Shown: piece after piece, positions 52,330-62,356 of the stretch
How the letters are laid out: each line of letters starts with the position of its first letter
Numbering within the stretch: the first letter of the stretch is position 1
NCBI GenBank assembly: GCA_013127575.1
Contig: CP053418.1
Coordinates: forward strand, 372,001 to 436,000
DNA: 64,000 nucleotides
Direction of reading: 5' to 3'
From: Ramlibacter terrae
GTDB lineage: Bacteria; Pseudomonadota; Gammaproteobacteria; Burkholderiales; Burkholderiaceae_C
Translations under genes and position numbers: made by a program
Notes under the pieces: model-generated
The model's input: only the letters and a program-made list of their open reading frames with translations
What the model was told of the DNA's origin: nothing
Databases searched by the model: none

Positions 52330-52784
52330 CCACCGAAGCCCTCCTCTCGTACGCCCACCTGCTGGCGATCTTCACCCTGATCGTGTTCATCGCCAGCGAG
52401 GCGGCCCTGTGCCGCCCCGAGTGGATGAATGCCGCCGTCGTGCAGCGGCTCGTGACGGTCGACCGCGTCTACGGCATCGCCGCCGTCGCCGTGCTGGCCA
52501 CCGGCCTGGCCCGCATCTACCCGGGCGTGAAGGGACCGGGCTGGTACTGGAGCAACTGGCTGCTGCACGCCAAGATCGGCGCTTTCGTGGTCGTGGCCCT
52601 GATCTCGATCGCGCCGACCCTGCGCTTCGGCCGCTGGCGCAAGCGCCTCGCCGCCACCGGCGAGCTGCCCTCGGAGCAGGAGGTGCGCGGCGCCCGCAAG
52701 CTGGTGATGCTGCAGGCCCACATCATTCCCCTCATTCCGCTGGCGGCGGTGTTCCTGGCGCGGGGGTTCGGCGGCAAGGGCTGA
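52326..52784 (+). CDS. DUF2214 family membrane protein
   Basis: Intact, 152 residues with four membrane helices (ALLSYAHLLAIFTLIVFIAS, TVDRVYGIAAVAVLATGLAR, LLHAKIGAFVVVALISIAPT, HIIPLIPLAAVFLARGFG). The conserved H at SYAHL and the RVYG and HAKIG segments are those of DUF2214. Function unknown; the histidines would suit a heme- or metal-binding membrane protein. ATGA overlap with the LysR gene indicates joint translation. Confidence 0.75.
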   Translation: MTTEALLSYAHLLAIFTLIVFIASEAALCRPEWMNAAVVQRLVTVDRVYGIAAVAVLATGLARIYPGVKGPGWYWSNWLLHAKIGAFVVVALISIAPTLRFGRWRKRLAATGELPSEQEVRGARKLVMLQAHIIPLIPLAAVFLARGFGGKG

Positions 52785-52800
52785 ACTGCCGATACCAACA

Positions 52801-52914
52801 ACCTTTTGAACGCAGAGGGCGCAGAGAGGGCGCAGAAAACGCAGAAAAGTCATTCTCTTTTGGAAGTCCTTCTGCGACTTCTGCGTATCCTTCGCGCCCT
52901 CTGCGTTCAAAGGT
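52801..52914. repeat. Long palindromic element, AACGCAGAGGGCGC family, copy 3
   Basis: TTTTGAACGCAGAGGGCGC at the left pairs with GCGCCCTCTGCGTTCAAA at the right; outside it ACC and GGT, and further out GATACC (52,791) and GGTATC, continue the pairing. Inner repeats GCGCAGAAAACGCAGAAA and TTCTGCGACTTCTGCG match copy 1. It starts 17 bases after the DUF2214 stop and ends 38 bases before the argS -10 box. Confidence 0.8.
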
Positions 52915-52952
52915 ATCCGCTCCCGCTTCCGAAGCCCCGGCACCCCGACCCG

Positions 52953-52958
52953 TAAAAT
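52953..52958 (+). promoter_or_regulatory. -10-like box abutting argS start
   Basis: TAAAAT, six bases (CGGGCC), then the argS ATG. No Shine-Dalgarno sequence is possible in the six bases. Confidence 0.5.
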
Positions 52959-52964
52959 CGGGCC

Positions 52965-54633
52965 ATGCTCCTTGTCAAACGTGAACTGCTCGCGGCGCTG
53001 GCCGACGGGCTCGAACAGCTGTCGCCGGGCGCCGGCGCGAAGGCTGCCTTCGAGTCGCCCAAGGCCGCCGCGCATGGCGACCTCGCCTGCACGGCCGCCA
53101 TGCAGCTCGCCAAGCCCCTCAAGCGCAACCCGCGCCGGTGGCCGAAGCCCTGCGCGACGCGCTGCTCGCCACCCCGGCCTTCGGCCAGTGGGTCGATGCG
53201 GTCGAGATCGCCGGCCCCGGCTTCCTCAACATCCGCCTGAAGCCCGCCGCCAAGCAGCAGGTGGTCCGCGAAGTGCTGGCCGCGCCCGCCGACTTCGGCC
53301 ACCAGCCGTCCAACGGCAAGCGCGTGCTGGTCGAGTTCGTCTCCGCCAACCCGACCGGCCCGCTGCACGTCGGCCACGGCCGCCGGGGCGCGCTCGGCGA
53401 CGCGATCTGCAACCTGTACGCCACCCGGGGCTGGGACGTCTGGCGCGAGTTCTATTACAACGACGCCGGCGTGCAGATCGAGACGCTGGCGCGCTCGACG
53501 CAGATGCGCGCCGGGGCTTCAAGCCGGGCGACCCCGAGTGGCCCGAGGCCGCCTACAACGGCGACTACATCCAGGACATCGCGAACGACTTCCTCGCCGG
53601 CAAGACCGTGAAGTCGGACGACCGCGAATACACGGCCAGCGGCAACGTCGAAGACCTCGACGGCATCCGCAACTTCGCCGTGGCCTACCTGCGGCACGAG
53701 CAGGACCTGGACCTGCGCGCCTTCGACGTCCGCTTCGACAACTACTACCTCGAGTCCAGCCTGTACACCAGCGGCAAGGTCGAAGCCACGGTGCAGAAGC
53801 TCAAGGACGCCGGCAAGACCTACGAGCAGGACGGCGCACTGTGGCTGAAGTCGACCGACTACGGCGACGACAAGGACCGCGTGATGCGCAAGTCCGACGG
53901 CGGCTACACGTACTTCGTGCCCGACGTGGCGTACCACATCACCAAGTGGGAGCGCGGCTTCGGCAAGGTGGTCAACATCCCGGGCACCGACCACCACGGC
54001 ACGATCGCGCGTGCGCGCCGGCCTGCAGGCCGCCAACGTCGGCATCCCCGAGGGCTATCCCGACTACGTGCTGCACACCATGGTGCGCGTGATGCGCGGC
54101 GGCGAGGAGGTGAAGATCTCCAAGCGCGCCGGCAGCTACGTGACGCTGCGCGACACGGTCGAGTGGACCAGCAAGGACGCGGTGCGCTTCTTCCTGCTGT
54201 CGCGCAAACCCGACACGGAATACGTGTTCGACGTCGACCTGGCGTTGGCGCAGAACAACGACAACCCGGTCTATTACGTGCAGTACGCCCACGCGCGGAT
54301 CTGCTCCGTGCTGGCCGCGTGGGGCGGCGACGCGGCGACGCTGAAAGATGTCGACCTGTCGGCGCTGGAGAGCCCGGCCGCGTTGAACCTGATGTTGCAG
54401 CTGGCGCGGTATCCCGAGGTGCTGACGGCGGCGGCCGATGACTTCGCCCCGCACGACATGACCTTCTACCTGCGCGAACTCGCCGCGGCGTACCACAGCT
54501 ACTACGACAGCGAACGCATCCTGGTGGACGACGTCGCCGTCAAGTCGGCGCGGCTGGCCCCGGTCGCCGCGTGCGCCCGGTGTTGCACAATGGATTGGCT
54601 GTGCTGGGCGTCGGTGCCCCGCGCAAGATGTGA
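52965..54633 (+). CDS. argS: Arginyl-tRNA synthetase
   Basis: About 560 residues. [20 protein letters not shown] holds the HIGH-type motif, [11 protein letters not shown] the conserved histidines and [14 protein letters not shown] the KMSKS-like loop. Frame changes near 53,136 (CGCCAGGTG read CGCCGGTG), 53,512 (GCCAGGGGC read GCCGGGGC), 54,015 (GC-rich patch, two bases) and around 54,568-54,580. After repair it ends [14 protein letters not shown] at 54,631. Essential, so the breaks must be sequence error. Confidence 0.94.
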
Positions 54634-54635
54634 GC

Positions 54636-55267
54636 ATGAAACACAAGCAACGCGGCAACGTCATCGTCGGCATCATCATCGGGGTCGTGCTCGGACTCGC
54701 GGCGGCCCGGCCGTGGCGGTGTACGTCACGAAGGTGCCGGTGCCCTTCCTGAACAAGGGCCCCAGCCGGTCGGCCGAACAGGACGCGGCGGAGTCGCGCA
54801 AGAACCAGAACTGGGACCCGAACGCGCCCCTGTACGGCAAGAACCCGGCCAAGCCGCTGCCGCCCGCGCCGTCCGTGGCTTCGCCAACCGCGCCCGCCAG
54901 CGCCGCCCGGCCCGACACGGCGAGGCCGAAAGACACCGATCCGCTGCCGCCGGCCGTGGCCGGGCGCCCGGCGCCCGCCGACCCGATCGGCGAACTGGCG
55001 GCCGCGCGCGGCGTGGCGCCGGGCAGCGATCCCTTCTTCTATTTCGTGCAGGCCGGCGCCTTCCGCACCGCCGACGACGCCGAGGCGCAGCGCGCCAAGC
55101 TGTCGCTGATGGGCATCGAGGCCAAGGTCACCGAGCGCGAGCAGGCCGGCCGGCAGGTCTACCGCGTGCGCGTGGGCCCGTTCACCAACAAGGACGACGC
55201 CGACCGCCAGAAGGAAAAGCTGGATTCCGGCGGCTTCGAAACCGCCCCGGTGCGCGTGCAGCGCTGA
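54636..55267 (+). CDS. SPOR domain cell-division protein (FtsN/DedD-like)
   Basis: About 211 residues: short cytosolic start KHKQRGN, one membrane helix ([14 protein letters not shown]), a long proline/alanine-rich periplasmic linker, and a C-terminal SPOR domain ([40 protein letters not shown]). Binds denuded septal peptidoglycan. Frame change near 54,708 inside the membrane helix (GCCCTGGCC read GCCCGGCC). Two bases after argS and 71 before dsbA, the common argS-spor-dsbA order. Confidence 0.88.
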
Positions 55268-55338
55268 CGGAACGCCCCGCGGGCAGGAACCTTCCGCCCC
55301 GCGCGCTGCTCTGAACCTCATCAAGGAGTGAAAACGGA

Positions 55339-55989
55339 ATGAATCGACGCGACTTCTCGGCCGGTACGGCCTGTCTGATCGGCGCCGCGGCGCTGGGCCT
55401 GCCGAGCCTGGCCTCGGCCCAGCGCCGGCCCGAAGAGGGCAAGGAATACCGCAAGCTCGACAAGCAGCTGCCGGTCGAAGCGCCGGCCGGCAAGATCGAG
55501 GTCGTCGAGTTCTTCTGGTACAGCAGCTGCCCGCACTGCAACGCGTTCGAACCCAAGCTGGTGTCGTGGATCCGCAACCGGGGCCCGGACGTCTTCGTGC
55601 GCCGCGTGCCGGTCGCCTTCCGCGACGACTTCGTGCCGCAGCAGCGCCTGTTCTACGCGCTGGAAGCCATGAACAAGCTCGACCTGCACAGCAAGGTGTT
55701 CGAGGCGATCCACGGGCAGAAGAACCCGCTGAACCGCGAAGAGATGATCCCGGCCTTCGTTGCGAAGAACGGCGTCGACCAGGCCAAGTTCAAGGAGCTG
55801 TACAACTCCTTCGCCATCTCGACCAAGGCCCGCCGCGCGGCGCAGCTGCAGGATGCGTACAAGGTCGAAGGCGTGCCCGCCCCGGGCGTGGCCGGCCGCT
55901 ACTACGTCGACGCCGAACTGGCCGGCAACATGGACAAGGCGCTGGTGGTCACCGACTACCTCGTGGCCGAGGCCCGCAAGGCCAAGTAA
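55339..55989 (+). CDS. dsbA: Thiol:disulfide interchange protein DsbA
   Basis: Intact, 216 residues. Signal peptide MNRRDFSAGTACLIGAAALG ending LASAQ, thioredoxin fold with CPHC in FFWYSSCPHCNAFEPKLVSW, and the cis-proline segment VEGVPAPGVAGRYYVD. Introduces disulfides into periplasmic proteins. AAGGAG ribosome binding site 14 bases upstream. Followed by a strong terminator, so transcription of lptA starts afresh. Confidence 0.94.
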   Translation: MNRRDFSAGTACLIGAAALGLPSLASAQRRPEEGKEYRKLDKQLPVEAPAGKIEVVEFFWYSSCPHCNAFEPKLVSWIRNRGPDVFVRRVPVAFRDDFVPQQRLFYALEAMNKLDLHSKVFEAIHGQKNPLNREEMIPAFVAKNGVDQAKFKELYNSFAISTKARRAAQLQDAYKVEGVPAPGVAGRYYVDAELAGNMDKALVVTDYLVAEARKAK

Positions 55990-56017
55990 TCCCGGGTTCG
56001 CCCCGGTCCCCGATGCA

Positions 56018-56049
56018 GAAAGCCCGCTCGCGCGGGCTTTCTCGTTTTG
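56018..56049 (+). terminator. Rho-independent terminator after dsbA
   Basis: AGAAAGCCCGC, loop TCGC, GCGGGCTTTCT then CGTTTT: an eleven-base perfect stem. Lies 28 bases after the dsbA stop. Confidence 0.88.
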
Positions 56050-56055
56050 GCTGGC

Positions 56056-56061
56056 TACAAT
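56056..56061 (+). promoter_or_regulatory. -10 box upstream of lptA
   Basis: TACAAT directly after the dsbA terminator and 22 bases before the lptA ATG. It could also serve an alternative ATG that begins inside the box. Confidence 0.45.
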
Positions 56062-56083
56062 GTCCAGCAAGATTCGTGCCTTT

Positions 56084-56705
56084 ATGAACACTTCCTTCGC
56101 CATCCTGACGCTTGCGCTCGCCTCCCTCCTCGGCCGCCGGCCCGGCCGCCGCCGAGCGGGCCGACCGCACCAAGCCCATGAACGTGGAGGCGGACGCGTT
56201 GCGCTACGACGACGTCAACCAGACCAGCGTGTTCACCGGCCGGGTGGTGGTCACCAAGGGGAGCATCGTGATCCGCGGCGCCAAGGTCACCGTCAAGCAG
56301 GACCCGGAGGGCTACCACTCCGGCGTCGTGACGTCGGAGCCGGGCAAGCCGGCCTTCTTCCGCCAGAAGCGGGACGGCGTGGACGAGTTCATGGAAGGCG
56401 AGGCCGAGACCATCGAGTACGACGGCCGCGCCGACCGCGTGAAATTCATCGGCCGGGCCGAGATGCGGCGGCTGCGCGGCGGCTCGATCGCGGACGAGAC
56501 GAGCGGCGCCGTGATCACCTACAACAACGCGACCGACCAGTTCAGCGTGGATGGCGCACCGGGCGGCGCGACGCCGGCCAACCCCGGCGGCCGCGTGCGC
56601 GCTACGCTGGCGCCGCGCGGCAGCGCCGCTGCGCCGGCCGCACCCGCGTCGGCGCCCGCCACGCAGCTGCGCCCGAGCACCACCATGGGCGGGGAGCGCC
56701 GCTGA
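56084..56705 (+). CDS. lptA: LPS transport periplasmic protein LptA
   Basis: About 206 residues. Signal peptide MNTSFAILTLALASLLAA, cleavage near AAAERADR; OstA-type jellyroll with NQTSVFTGRVVVTKGSIVIR, GAVITYNNATDQFSVDG and a low-complexity alanine/proline tail. Bridges the periplasm between LptC and LptD. An extra C near 56,131 (CTCCTGGCC read CTCCTCGGCC) shifts the frame in the signal peptide. Its stop overlaps the lptB ATG (TGATG). No lptC is adjacent upstream. Confidence 0.88.
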
Positions 56706-57491
56706 TGGGCGACGCGGAAACGCTGGTGCGTCCGGCGCCGGCGGAAGTGGCCAGCCGGCTCGAAGCGCGGCACCTGAAGAAGTCTTACGGCGGCCGGCAG
56801 GTCGTCAAGGACGTCTCGCTGGCCGTGTCCAAGGGCGAGGTCGTGGGGTTGCTCGGGCCGAACGGCGCGGGCAAGACCACCTCGTTCTACATGATCGTCG
56901 GGCTGGTGCGCGCCGATGGCGGCGAGATCTCCATCGACGGCCAGCCGGTCGAACACATGCCGATCCACCGCCGCTCGCGGCTGGGCCTGTCGTACCTGCC
57001 GCAGGAAGCGTCGATCTTCCGCAAGCTCAACGTCGGGGACAACGTGCGAGCGGTGCTCGAACTGCAGCGCGGCGCCGACGGCAAGCCGCTGGCGCGCGCC
57101 GAGATCGAGCGCCGCCTGACCTCGCTGCTGCAGGACCTGCGGGTGGACCACCTGCGCGATTCGCCGGCGCCTGCGCTCTCGGGGGCGAGCGCCGCCGCGT
57201 GGAGATCGCCCGTGCCCCACGGCGACGCAGCCGCGCTTCATCCTGCTCGACGAGCCGTTTGCCGGCATCGACCCGATCGCGGTCATCGAGATCCAGCGGA
57301 TCATCGGCTTCCTCAAGTCGCGCGGCATCGGCGTGCTGATCACCGACCACAACGTGCGCGAGACGCTGGGCATCTGCGACCACGCCTACATCATCAGCGA
57401 GGGCAGCGTGCTGGCGCAGGGCACGCCCGCCGATATCGTCAACAACGCCGACGTGCGCCGGGTCTACCTCGGTGAGCACTTCCGAATGTAG
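56705..57491 (+). CDS. lptB: LPS export ABC transporter ATP-binding protein LptB
   Basis: About 262 residues. Walker [22 protein letters not shown]-loop [14 protein letters not shown], signature [13 protein letters not shown], Walker [17 protein letters not shown] and H-loop ITDHNVRET. Powers LPS extraction with LptFG. Frame changes near 57,182 (G run one short, in the signature) and 57,220 (GCCCCACGGCGACG where a CTGG is expected). Ends YLGEHFRM, the family's usual C-terminus. Precedes rpoN by 18 bases. Confidence 0.93.
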
Positions 57492-57509
57492 GCAGGGACT
57501 GCTGGCAGT

Positions 57510-59054
57510 ATGAAGCAGGGCCTCTCCTTACGCGTCTCGCAGCACTGGCGCTGACGCCGCAATTGCAGCAGTCGATCCGGCTGCTGCAGCTGTCGACGCT
57601 CGAACTGAGCCGGGAAATCCAGCAGATGCTGGACGACAACCCGTTCCCGGAAGCGAACCCCGACGACCTGCACGAAGAGGCCGGCCCGGCGCAATCCGAT
57701 GCGCAGCCGATGGACGACGGCGACGGCGGCTTCGATGCGCCCCCGTCTTCCTCCGCCGAGACCGTGCGCGCCGAGGGCGACTCCGAGCCCGCCGAAGCGG
57801 GCGACGATGGCGCCCCCAACTGGGAAGGCGACGGCACCAACGACACGGCGCACGACGACGCCGAGTGGGGCGGCGACGCGCCCGCCAAGCGCAACAACGA
57901 CGAAGGCGAAGTCGACGCCACCGACCTCGCGCGCGGCAACGAGTCGCTGCAGTCCTGGCTGCACCGGCAGGCCCTGTCGCTGCGGTTGTCGGACGAAGAC
58001 CGGTTCGCGCTGCGCTTCCTGATCGAGTCGCTCAACGACGACGGCTACCTCGACGAATCCCTCGAGAGCGGCGGCCAGCCTTGCGCCGGACGACATCGAG
58101 CAGCAGGAGGAACTGGTGCACCGCTTCACGGTGGCGCTGCGCCTGCTGCAGAACCTGGACCCGCCGGGCGTGGGCGCGCGCACGCTGGCCGAATGCCTGA
58201 TGCTGCAGCTGCGCTCGATCCAGCACGAATCGCCGGGCGACGAGGTCTGCCCGGTGGCGATCCGCGTTGTCAAGCAGCCGATCGACCTTCTGGCCAAGCG
58301 CGACGTCAAGCGCCTCGCGCAGCTGTGCGGCGACAGCGAGATCCGCGTCAAGTCGGCGATCAACATGATCACGCGGCTGGAGCCCAAGCCGGGCCGCAGG
58401 TTCATCGACGTCGAGCGCAACATCATCGTGCCCGATGTCATCGTCACCAAGAGCGGCCGCGGCGCGCGCGCCGCCTTCCGCGTGCAGCTCAACCCCGACG
58501 TGGTGCCGAAGCTGCGCGTGCACGACATCTATGCCGGCGCGCTCAAGGCGCACCGCGGCGGCGAGGGCCACCAGGCGCTGCAGCAGCGGCTGCAGGAGGC
58601 GCGCTGGTTCATCAAGAACATCCAGCAGCGCTTCGACACCATCCTGCGCGTGTCGCGCGCCATCGTCGAGCGGCAGCACAACTTCTTCGTGCACGGCGAA
58701 CTGGCCATGCGCCCGCTGGTGCTGCGCGAGATCGCCGACGAACTCGGCCTGCACGAGTCGACCATCTCGCGCGTGACCACCGCCAAGTACATGTCGACGC
58801 CGTTCGGCACCTTCGAGCTGAAGTACTTCTTCGGCTCGGCGCTGGGCACCGAGACCGGCGGCAATGCGTCGAGCACGGCGGTGCGCGCGCTGATCAAGCA
58901 GTTCGTCGCGGCCGAGAGCGCGACCAAGCCGCTGTCGGACAGCCAGATCTCCGAGATGCTCAAGGAGCAGGGCATCGAATGCGCGCGCCGCACCGTCGCC
59001 AAGTACCGCGACGCGCTGCGCATCGCGCCGGCCAACCTGCGCCGTGCGCTCTAA
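57510..59054 (+). CDS. rpoN: RNA polymerase sigma-54 factor
   Basis: About 515 residues. Region I glutamine-rich start [20 protein letters not shown]; an acidic linker (near residues 40-140); core-binding domain; and the C-terminal RpoN box [14 protein letters not shown]. Directs transcription of nitrogen and other genes with enhancer proteins. Frame changes near 57,544 (CACCTGGCG read CACTGGCG) and 58,075 (around CTCGAGAGCGGCGG). hpf and ptsN, which normally follow rpoN in this phylum, are about 37 kb away upstream in this window. Confidence 0.93.
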
Positions 59055-59060
59055 TCCCCC

Positions 59061-60272
59061 ATGCCCCTGCTTCCCCTCTTCCTGCCCTGCGCCGCCGGCG
59101 TGGAGCCCCTGGCTCGCCGACGAGGTGCAGCGCATCACGCGCCGCACGCCGCAGCCGGTGCGCGGCGGCGTCGGCGTCGACGCGGACTGGGCCGGCGTGA
59201 TGCGCCTGAACCTGCACTGCCGGCTCGCCCAGCGCGTGCTGGTGCAACTGCACCACGGCCCCTACCGCGAGGAAGGCGACCTGTACCGGCAGCGGCCGGA
59301 GTCGCGTGGGAAGACTGGTTCACGCCGCGCGAGACCTTCAAGATCGAACTGACCGCGCACCAGAGCCCGCTCAAGAGCCTGAACTTCGCGGCGCTCAAGA
59401 TCAAGGACGCGGTGGCGGACCGCTTCCGCGAGCGCGGCGGCGTGCGCCCCAGCGTGGAGACGCAATGGCCGAACGTGCGCGTGTTCGCCCACCTCGGGCC
59501 GGACACGGTCACGCTCTACATCGACAGTTCGGGCGAGCCGCTGTTCAAGCGCGGCTGGCGCGAGGACAAGGGCGAGGCCCCGCTGAAGGAAACGCTGGCG
59601 GCCGCGATGATTGCGGCGAGCGGCTGGGACGCCGCCACGCCCCTGTACGACCCGTGCTGCGGCAGCGGCACCATCGCGATCGAGGCGGCGCAGGTGGCCT
59701 GCAACATCGCCCCCGGCATCCTGCGGCGCTTCGGTTTCGAGCGGCTGCGGCCGCACACCGCCGGCGACTGGCAGGCCTTGAAGGAAGAGGCGCGCGCGGC
59801 GCAGCGCCCGCCCACAGCGCCGGTGTTCGGCAGCGACGTCGCCTTCCGGATGGTCGACTTCGCGCAGCGTAACGCCGAGCGTGCGGGCGTGGCGCACGCG
59901 GTGCAACTGCGCGGCGGCGACGCGCTGCAGCGCAACCCGCCGGTGGAAGGCGGCGGCGTGATGCTGCTGAACCCGCCGTACGGCGAGCGCATCGAGGCCG
60001 GCGGCATCGCGGGGCCCGGCCGCGGCGGCCGCGAACAGGCGCAGATGGAGCAGGCCGGCGACTTCTTCACCCAGCTCGCGGCGCACTGGAAGCGCAACTA
60101 CGCGGGCTGGACGGCGTGGGTGCTGTCGCCGGACGCCAAGCTGCCGACGCGGATGCGCCTGAAGGAGTCGCGCCGCGTGCCGATGTGGAACGGCCCCATC
60201 GAATGCCGGCTGTTCCGCTTCGACATGGTGGCCGGTTCGGCCCGCGCGCCCCGCGATGCTGCTGGTTCTTGA
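59061..60272 (+). CDS. THUMP-domain class I SAM-dependent RNA methyltransferase
   Basis: About 403 residues. N-terminal THUMP region, then the UPF0020 methylase fold with LYDPCCGSGTIAIEAAQVAC as SAM-binding loop and LLNPPYGERIE as the base-flipping motif of N2-guanine methylases. Likely methylates 23S rRNA (RlmL/YpsC-like). Frame changes near 59,109 (extra C in GCCCTGG) and 59,293 (GGCAGGCGG read GGCAGCGG). Its last 17 bases overlap the PIN gene. Six bases after rpoN. Confidence 0.83.
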   Translation: MPLLPLFLPCAAGVEPLARRRGAAHHAPHAAAGARRRRRRRGLGRRDAPEPALPARPARAGATAPRPLPRGRRPVPAAAGVAWEDWFTPRETFKIELTAHQSPLKSLNFAALKIKDAVADRFRERGGVRPSVETQWPNVRVFAHLGPDTVTLYIDSSGEPLFKRGWREDKGEAPLKETLAAAMIAASGWDAATPLYDPCCGSGTIAIEAAQVACNIAPGILRRFGFERLRPHTAGDWQALKEEARAAQRPPTAPVFGSDVAFRMVDFAQRNAERAGVAHAVQLRGGDALQRNPPVEGGGVMLLNPPYGERIEAGGIAGPGRGGREQAQMEQAGDFFTQLAAHWKRNYAGWTAWVLSPDAKLPTRMRLKESRRVPMWNGPIECRLFRFDMVAGSARAPRDAAGS

Positions 60273-60676
60273 CACCAACATCGTCCTCGACGTGCTGGTG
60301 TTCGGCGACCCGGCGGCCGTGCCGGTCCGGCAGGGGCTGGAAGACGGTTCGCTGGAGTGGATCGCCACCGGGCCGATGCGCGAGGAACTGGCGCGCGTGC
60401 TGGCCTACCCGAAGCTGGCGGAGCGCGTCGCCTTCCACCGCGGCGACGCCGGCCGCGTGCTGGCCGATTTCGACCGCCGTGCCCGCATCGTCGAGGCTCC
60501 GGCCAAGGCCCCGCTCACCTGCGGCGACCCCGACGACCAGAAGTTCATCGACGGCCGTGGCGCACGGTAGCGTGCTGCTGAGCAAGGACTGGGAGGTGCT
60601 GCGGATGCGCAAACGCCTGGCCGCGCTGGACGTGGTGGCAGCGTCCGCCCTCGTCGGCGGCGGTAACGCTTCGTAG
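60256..60676 (+). CDS. PIN-domain protein (putative toxin component)
   Basis: About 140 residues. PIN nuclease acidic residues: LVLDTNIVLDVLVFGDPAAV at the start, the glutamate in MREELARVLAYPKLAERVAF and GDPDDQKFID later. PIN proteins are Mg2+-dependent RNases, often VapC-like toxins; this belongs to the 'PIN family toxin-antitoxin' group that frequently has no visible antitoxin. None is encoded next to it. Frame change near 60,552 (GACCTGGCC read GACGGCC, two bases lost). Overlaps the methyltransferase gene. Confidence 0.8.
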
Positions 60677-60766
60677 CGGTTGTATCCTACGTCCGCCGCC
60701 CGCGTGCACCGACGCACCGGAACCGGGCGGGCGCTACGGTAGGCGCATTCCAGAAGGAAACGCGCC

Positions 60767-60961
60767 ATGACCGAAACGACTCTTACCAAAGCCGCCGTCC
60801 AGGCCTCCCAGCAGGCCGCCGGGTCCACCCATTGCGACGAATGCGCCGGCTCCGGCGGCTGGTTTCGCTACGAACCCGCCCTCGATCCCGCCCCGGGTCG
60901 CCTGTACCTGTCCTGCCTCGAGTGCCGGGGCACGGGCCAGCTGGCTGCCTTGCGCGGCTGA
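60767..60961 (+). CDS. Small zinc-ribbon-like protein, 64 residues
   Basis: Intact, with AGAAGGAAAC as ribosome binding site. Two cysteine pairs in the DnaJ style, CDECAGSGGWFRYEP and CLECRGTGQLAALRG, expected to bind one zinc. No other domain. Similar tiny proteins are free-standing in Comamonadaceae. TACGGT at about 60,733 could be its -10. Function unknown. Confidence 0.7.
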   Translation: MTETTLTKAAVQASQQAAGSTHCDECAGSGGWFRYEPALDPAPGRLYLSCLECRGTGQLAALRG

Positions 60962-61066
60962 GGCCTACGCAGGCTGCGGATGCACGCCCCCGCAGCGTCC
61001 TCCCCGTTCCGACACCTCTGGTCCGTGGCACGCGAGATGCTTGAGACCAGCAAAGAGGCCCACACC

Positions 61067-61327
61067 ATGACCGCCACCGTGTCCCCACCCGAAGACCGCG
61101 CCCGCACGGTGCGCAACCTGCTCGCGCTGCGCATGGTCTTGGCGATGGACCAGATGCAGACGGGGAAATGGGACGCGCGGATCGACGAGCTCGACGACGA
61201 GCTGGCCAGCCTCGGCCACGACATGCAATCCACGGTCGCCCGGGCCTCCGAAGGCCTGCGCCGTGCCTTCCTGATTCCGCGCCTGCTCAAGCGCGCGCCC
61301 CGCCGCCGGGCGCTGCCTCAGGAGTGA
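61067..61327 (+). CDS. Small hypothetical protein
   Basis: The ATG at 61,067 ([20 protein letters not shown]) gives 86 residues; an in-frame ATG at 60,980 would add 29 less convincing ones. Predicted mainly helical and charged ([20 protein letters not shown]), ending [15 protein letters not shown]. Not recognised. Its stop overlaps the convergent pncC gene by ten bases. Confidence 0.5.
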   Translation: MTATVSPPEDRARTVRNLLALRMVLAMDQMQTGKWDARIDELDDELASLGHDMQSTVARASEGLRRAFLIPRLLKRAPRRRALPQE

Positions 61328-61809
61328 TCGGCCGGCGTCGCCGCCACCAGTTCGACCAGCCGCGCCAGCGCGTGGCGCACCGTCGCCGCGCGCACGGCGG
61401 CGCGGTCACCCTCGAACCGCAGCGTCTCGTTGCCGAGCCGCCCGTGCACCGGAAACCGAAACACACCGTGCCCACGGGCTTGGCATCACTGCCGCCGGTG
61501 GGGCCCGCGATTCCGGTGACCGCGACGCCCACGGGCCTGTGAATACCGCGTGGCCCCGAACGCCATGGCGCGGGCGACCACGTCGCTGACGGCGCCGTGC
61601 TGCTCGATCAGCGCCGGGTCGACGCCCGGGCTGTCCGTCTTGGCGGCATTGGAGTAGGTGACGAAGCCCCGTTCGAACCAGGCGCTGGAGCCGGCCAGCT
61701 CCGTGCAGGCGGCGGCGATCAGGCCGCCGGTGCAGCTTTCGGCGGTGGCCAGCATCCAGCCGCGGGCCAGCAGCAGTTGCGCGAGTTCGCGGCAGAGCGC
61801 TTCGTTCAT
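61318..61809 (-). CDS. pncC: Nicotinamide-nucleotide amidohydrolase PncC (CinA C-terminal domain)
   Basis: About 164 residues, free-standing CinA C-terminal type. [20 protein letters not shown] holds the catalytic serine, [11 protein letters not shown] and [16 protein letters not shown] follow. Deamidates NMN to nicotinate mononucleotide in NAD recycling. Frame changes near 61,536 (extra C) and 61,450 (TTCCAGGTG read TTCCGGTG). Overlaps the pgpA stop by four bases; thiL-pgpA-pncC order is standard in beta-proteobacteria. Confidence 0.88.
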
Positions 61810-62338
61810 CGGTGCCTCCAGAGCGCGATCACCAGCAGCGTGCAGAAGGCGGCAGCCGGTCGTCGGCCAGGATGCCGAAGCCGCCGCGCCAGCCGAACGC
61901 CTTGAAGTGGCGGTCGACCCAGGCGATCGGCCCGGGCTTGACCGCGTCGAAGAAGCGGAACAGCAGGAAGGCCGCGAGCTGGTCGCCCCAGCCGGCCGGC
62001 AGTACCAGCGCGAGGATGATCCAGAAGCACAGGATCTCGTCCCAGACGATGGACGACGGGTCGGCGACGCCCATGTTGCGGGCCGTGACCGTGCACGCCC
62101 ACCAGCCGAGCGGCAGTGAGAGCACCACCACCCAACCCAGCGCTGCGGGGCTCAGCCAGCCTGCAGCACCGGTGTAGGCGAACCGGGCCCACAGCGTACC
62201 GAAGGTGCCGGGTGCGACCGGCGCCAGGCCGGAGCCGAAGCCGAGCGCGAACACGTGCGCCGGGTGCGACAGCATGAAGCGGGCGGTGGGCCGCCGCGGC
62301 GGCAGCGCGGCGGCGAGGAGGGTGGAAGCGTCCTGCAT
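61806..62338 (-). CDS. pgpA: Phosphatidylglycerophosphatase A
   Basis: About 178 residues with four membrane helices. Marks are SGLAPVAPGTFGTLWARFAY, VWDEILCFWIILAL and FRFFDAVKPGPIAWVDRHF. Removes phosphate from PGP to give phosphatidylglycerol. Frame change near 61,858 (GACCAGGCT read GACCGGCT), after which it ends [13 protein letters not shown]. Coupled to pncC by ATGA overlap. Confidence 0.9.
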
Positions 62339-62356
62339 GAAGGCAGCGATTCTGGC

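Noticed and set aside
60980..61066. Upstream start for the small gene ending at 61,327
   Set aside because: The 29 added residues lack a ribosome binding site and conserved look; the ATG at 61,067 is preferred, though not proven.
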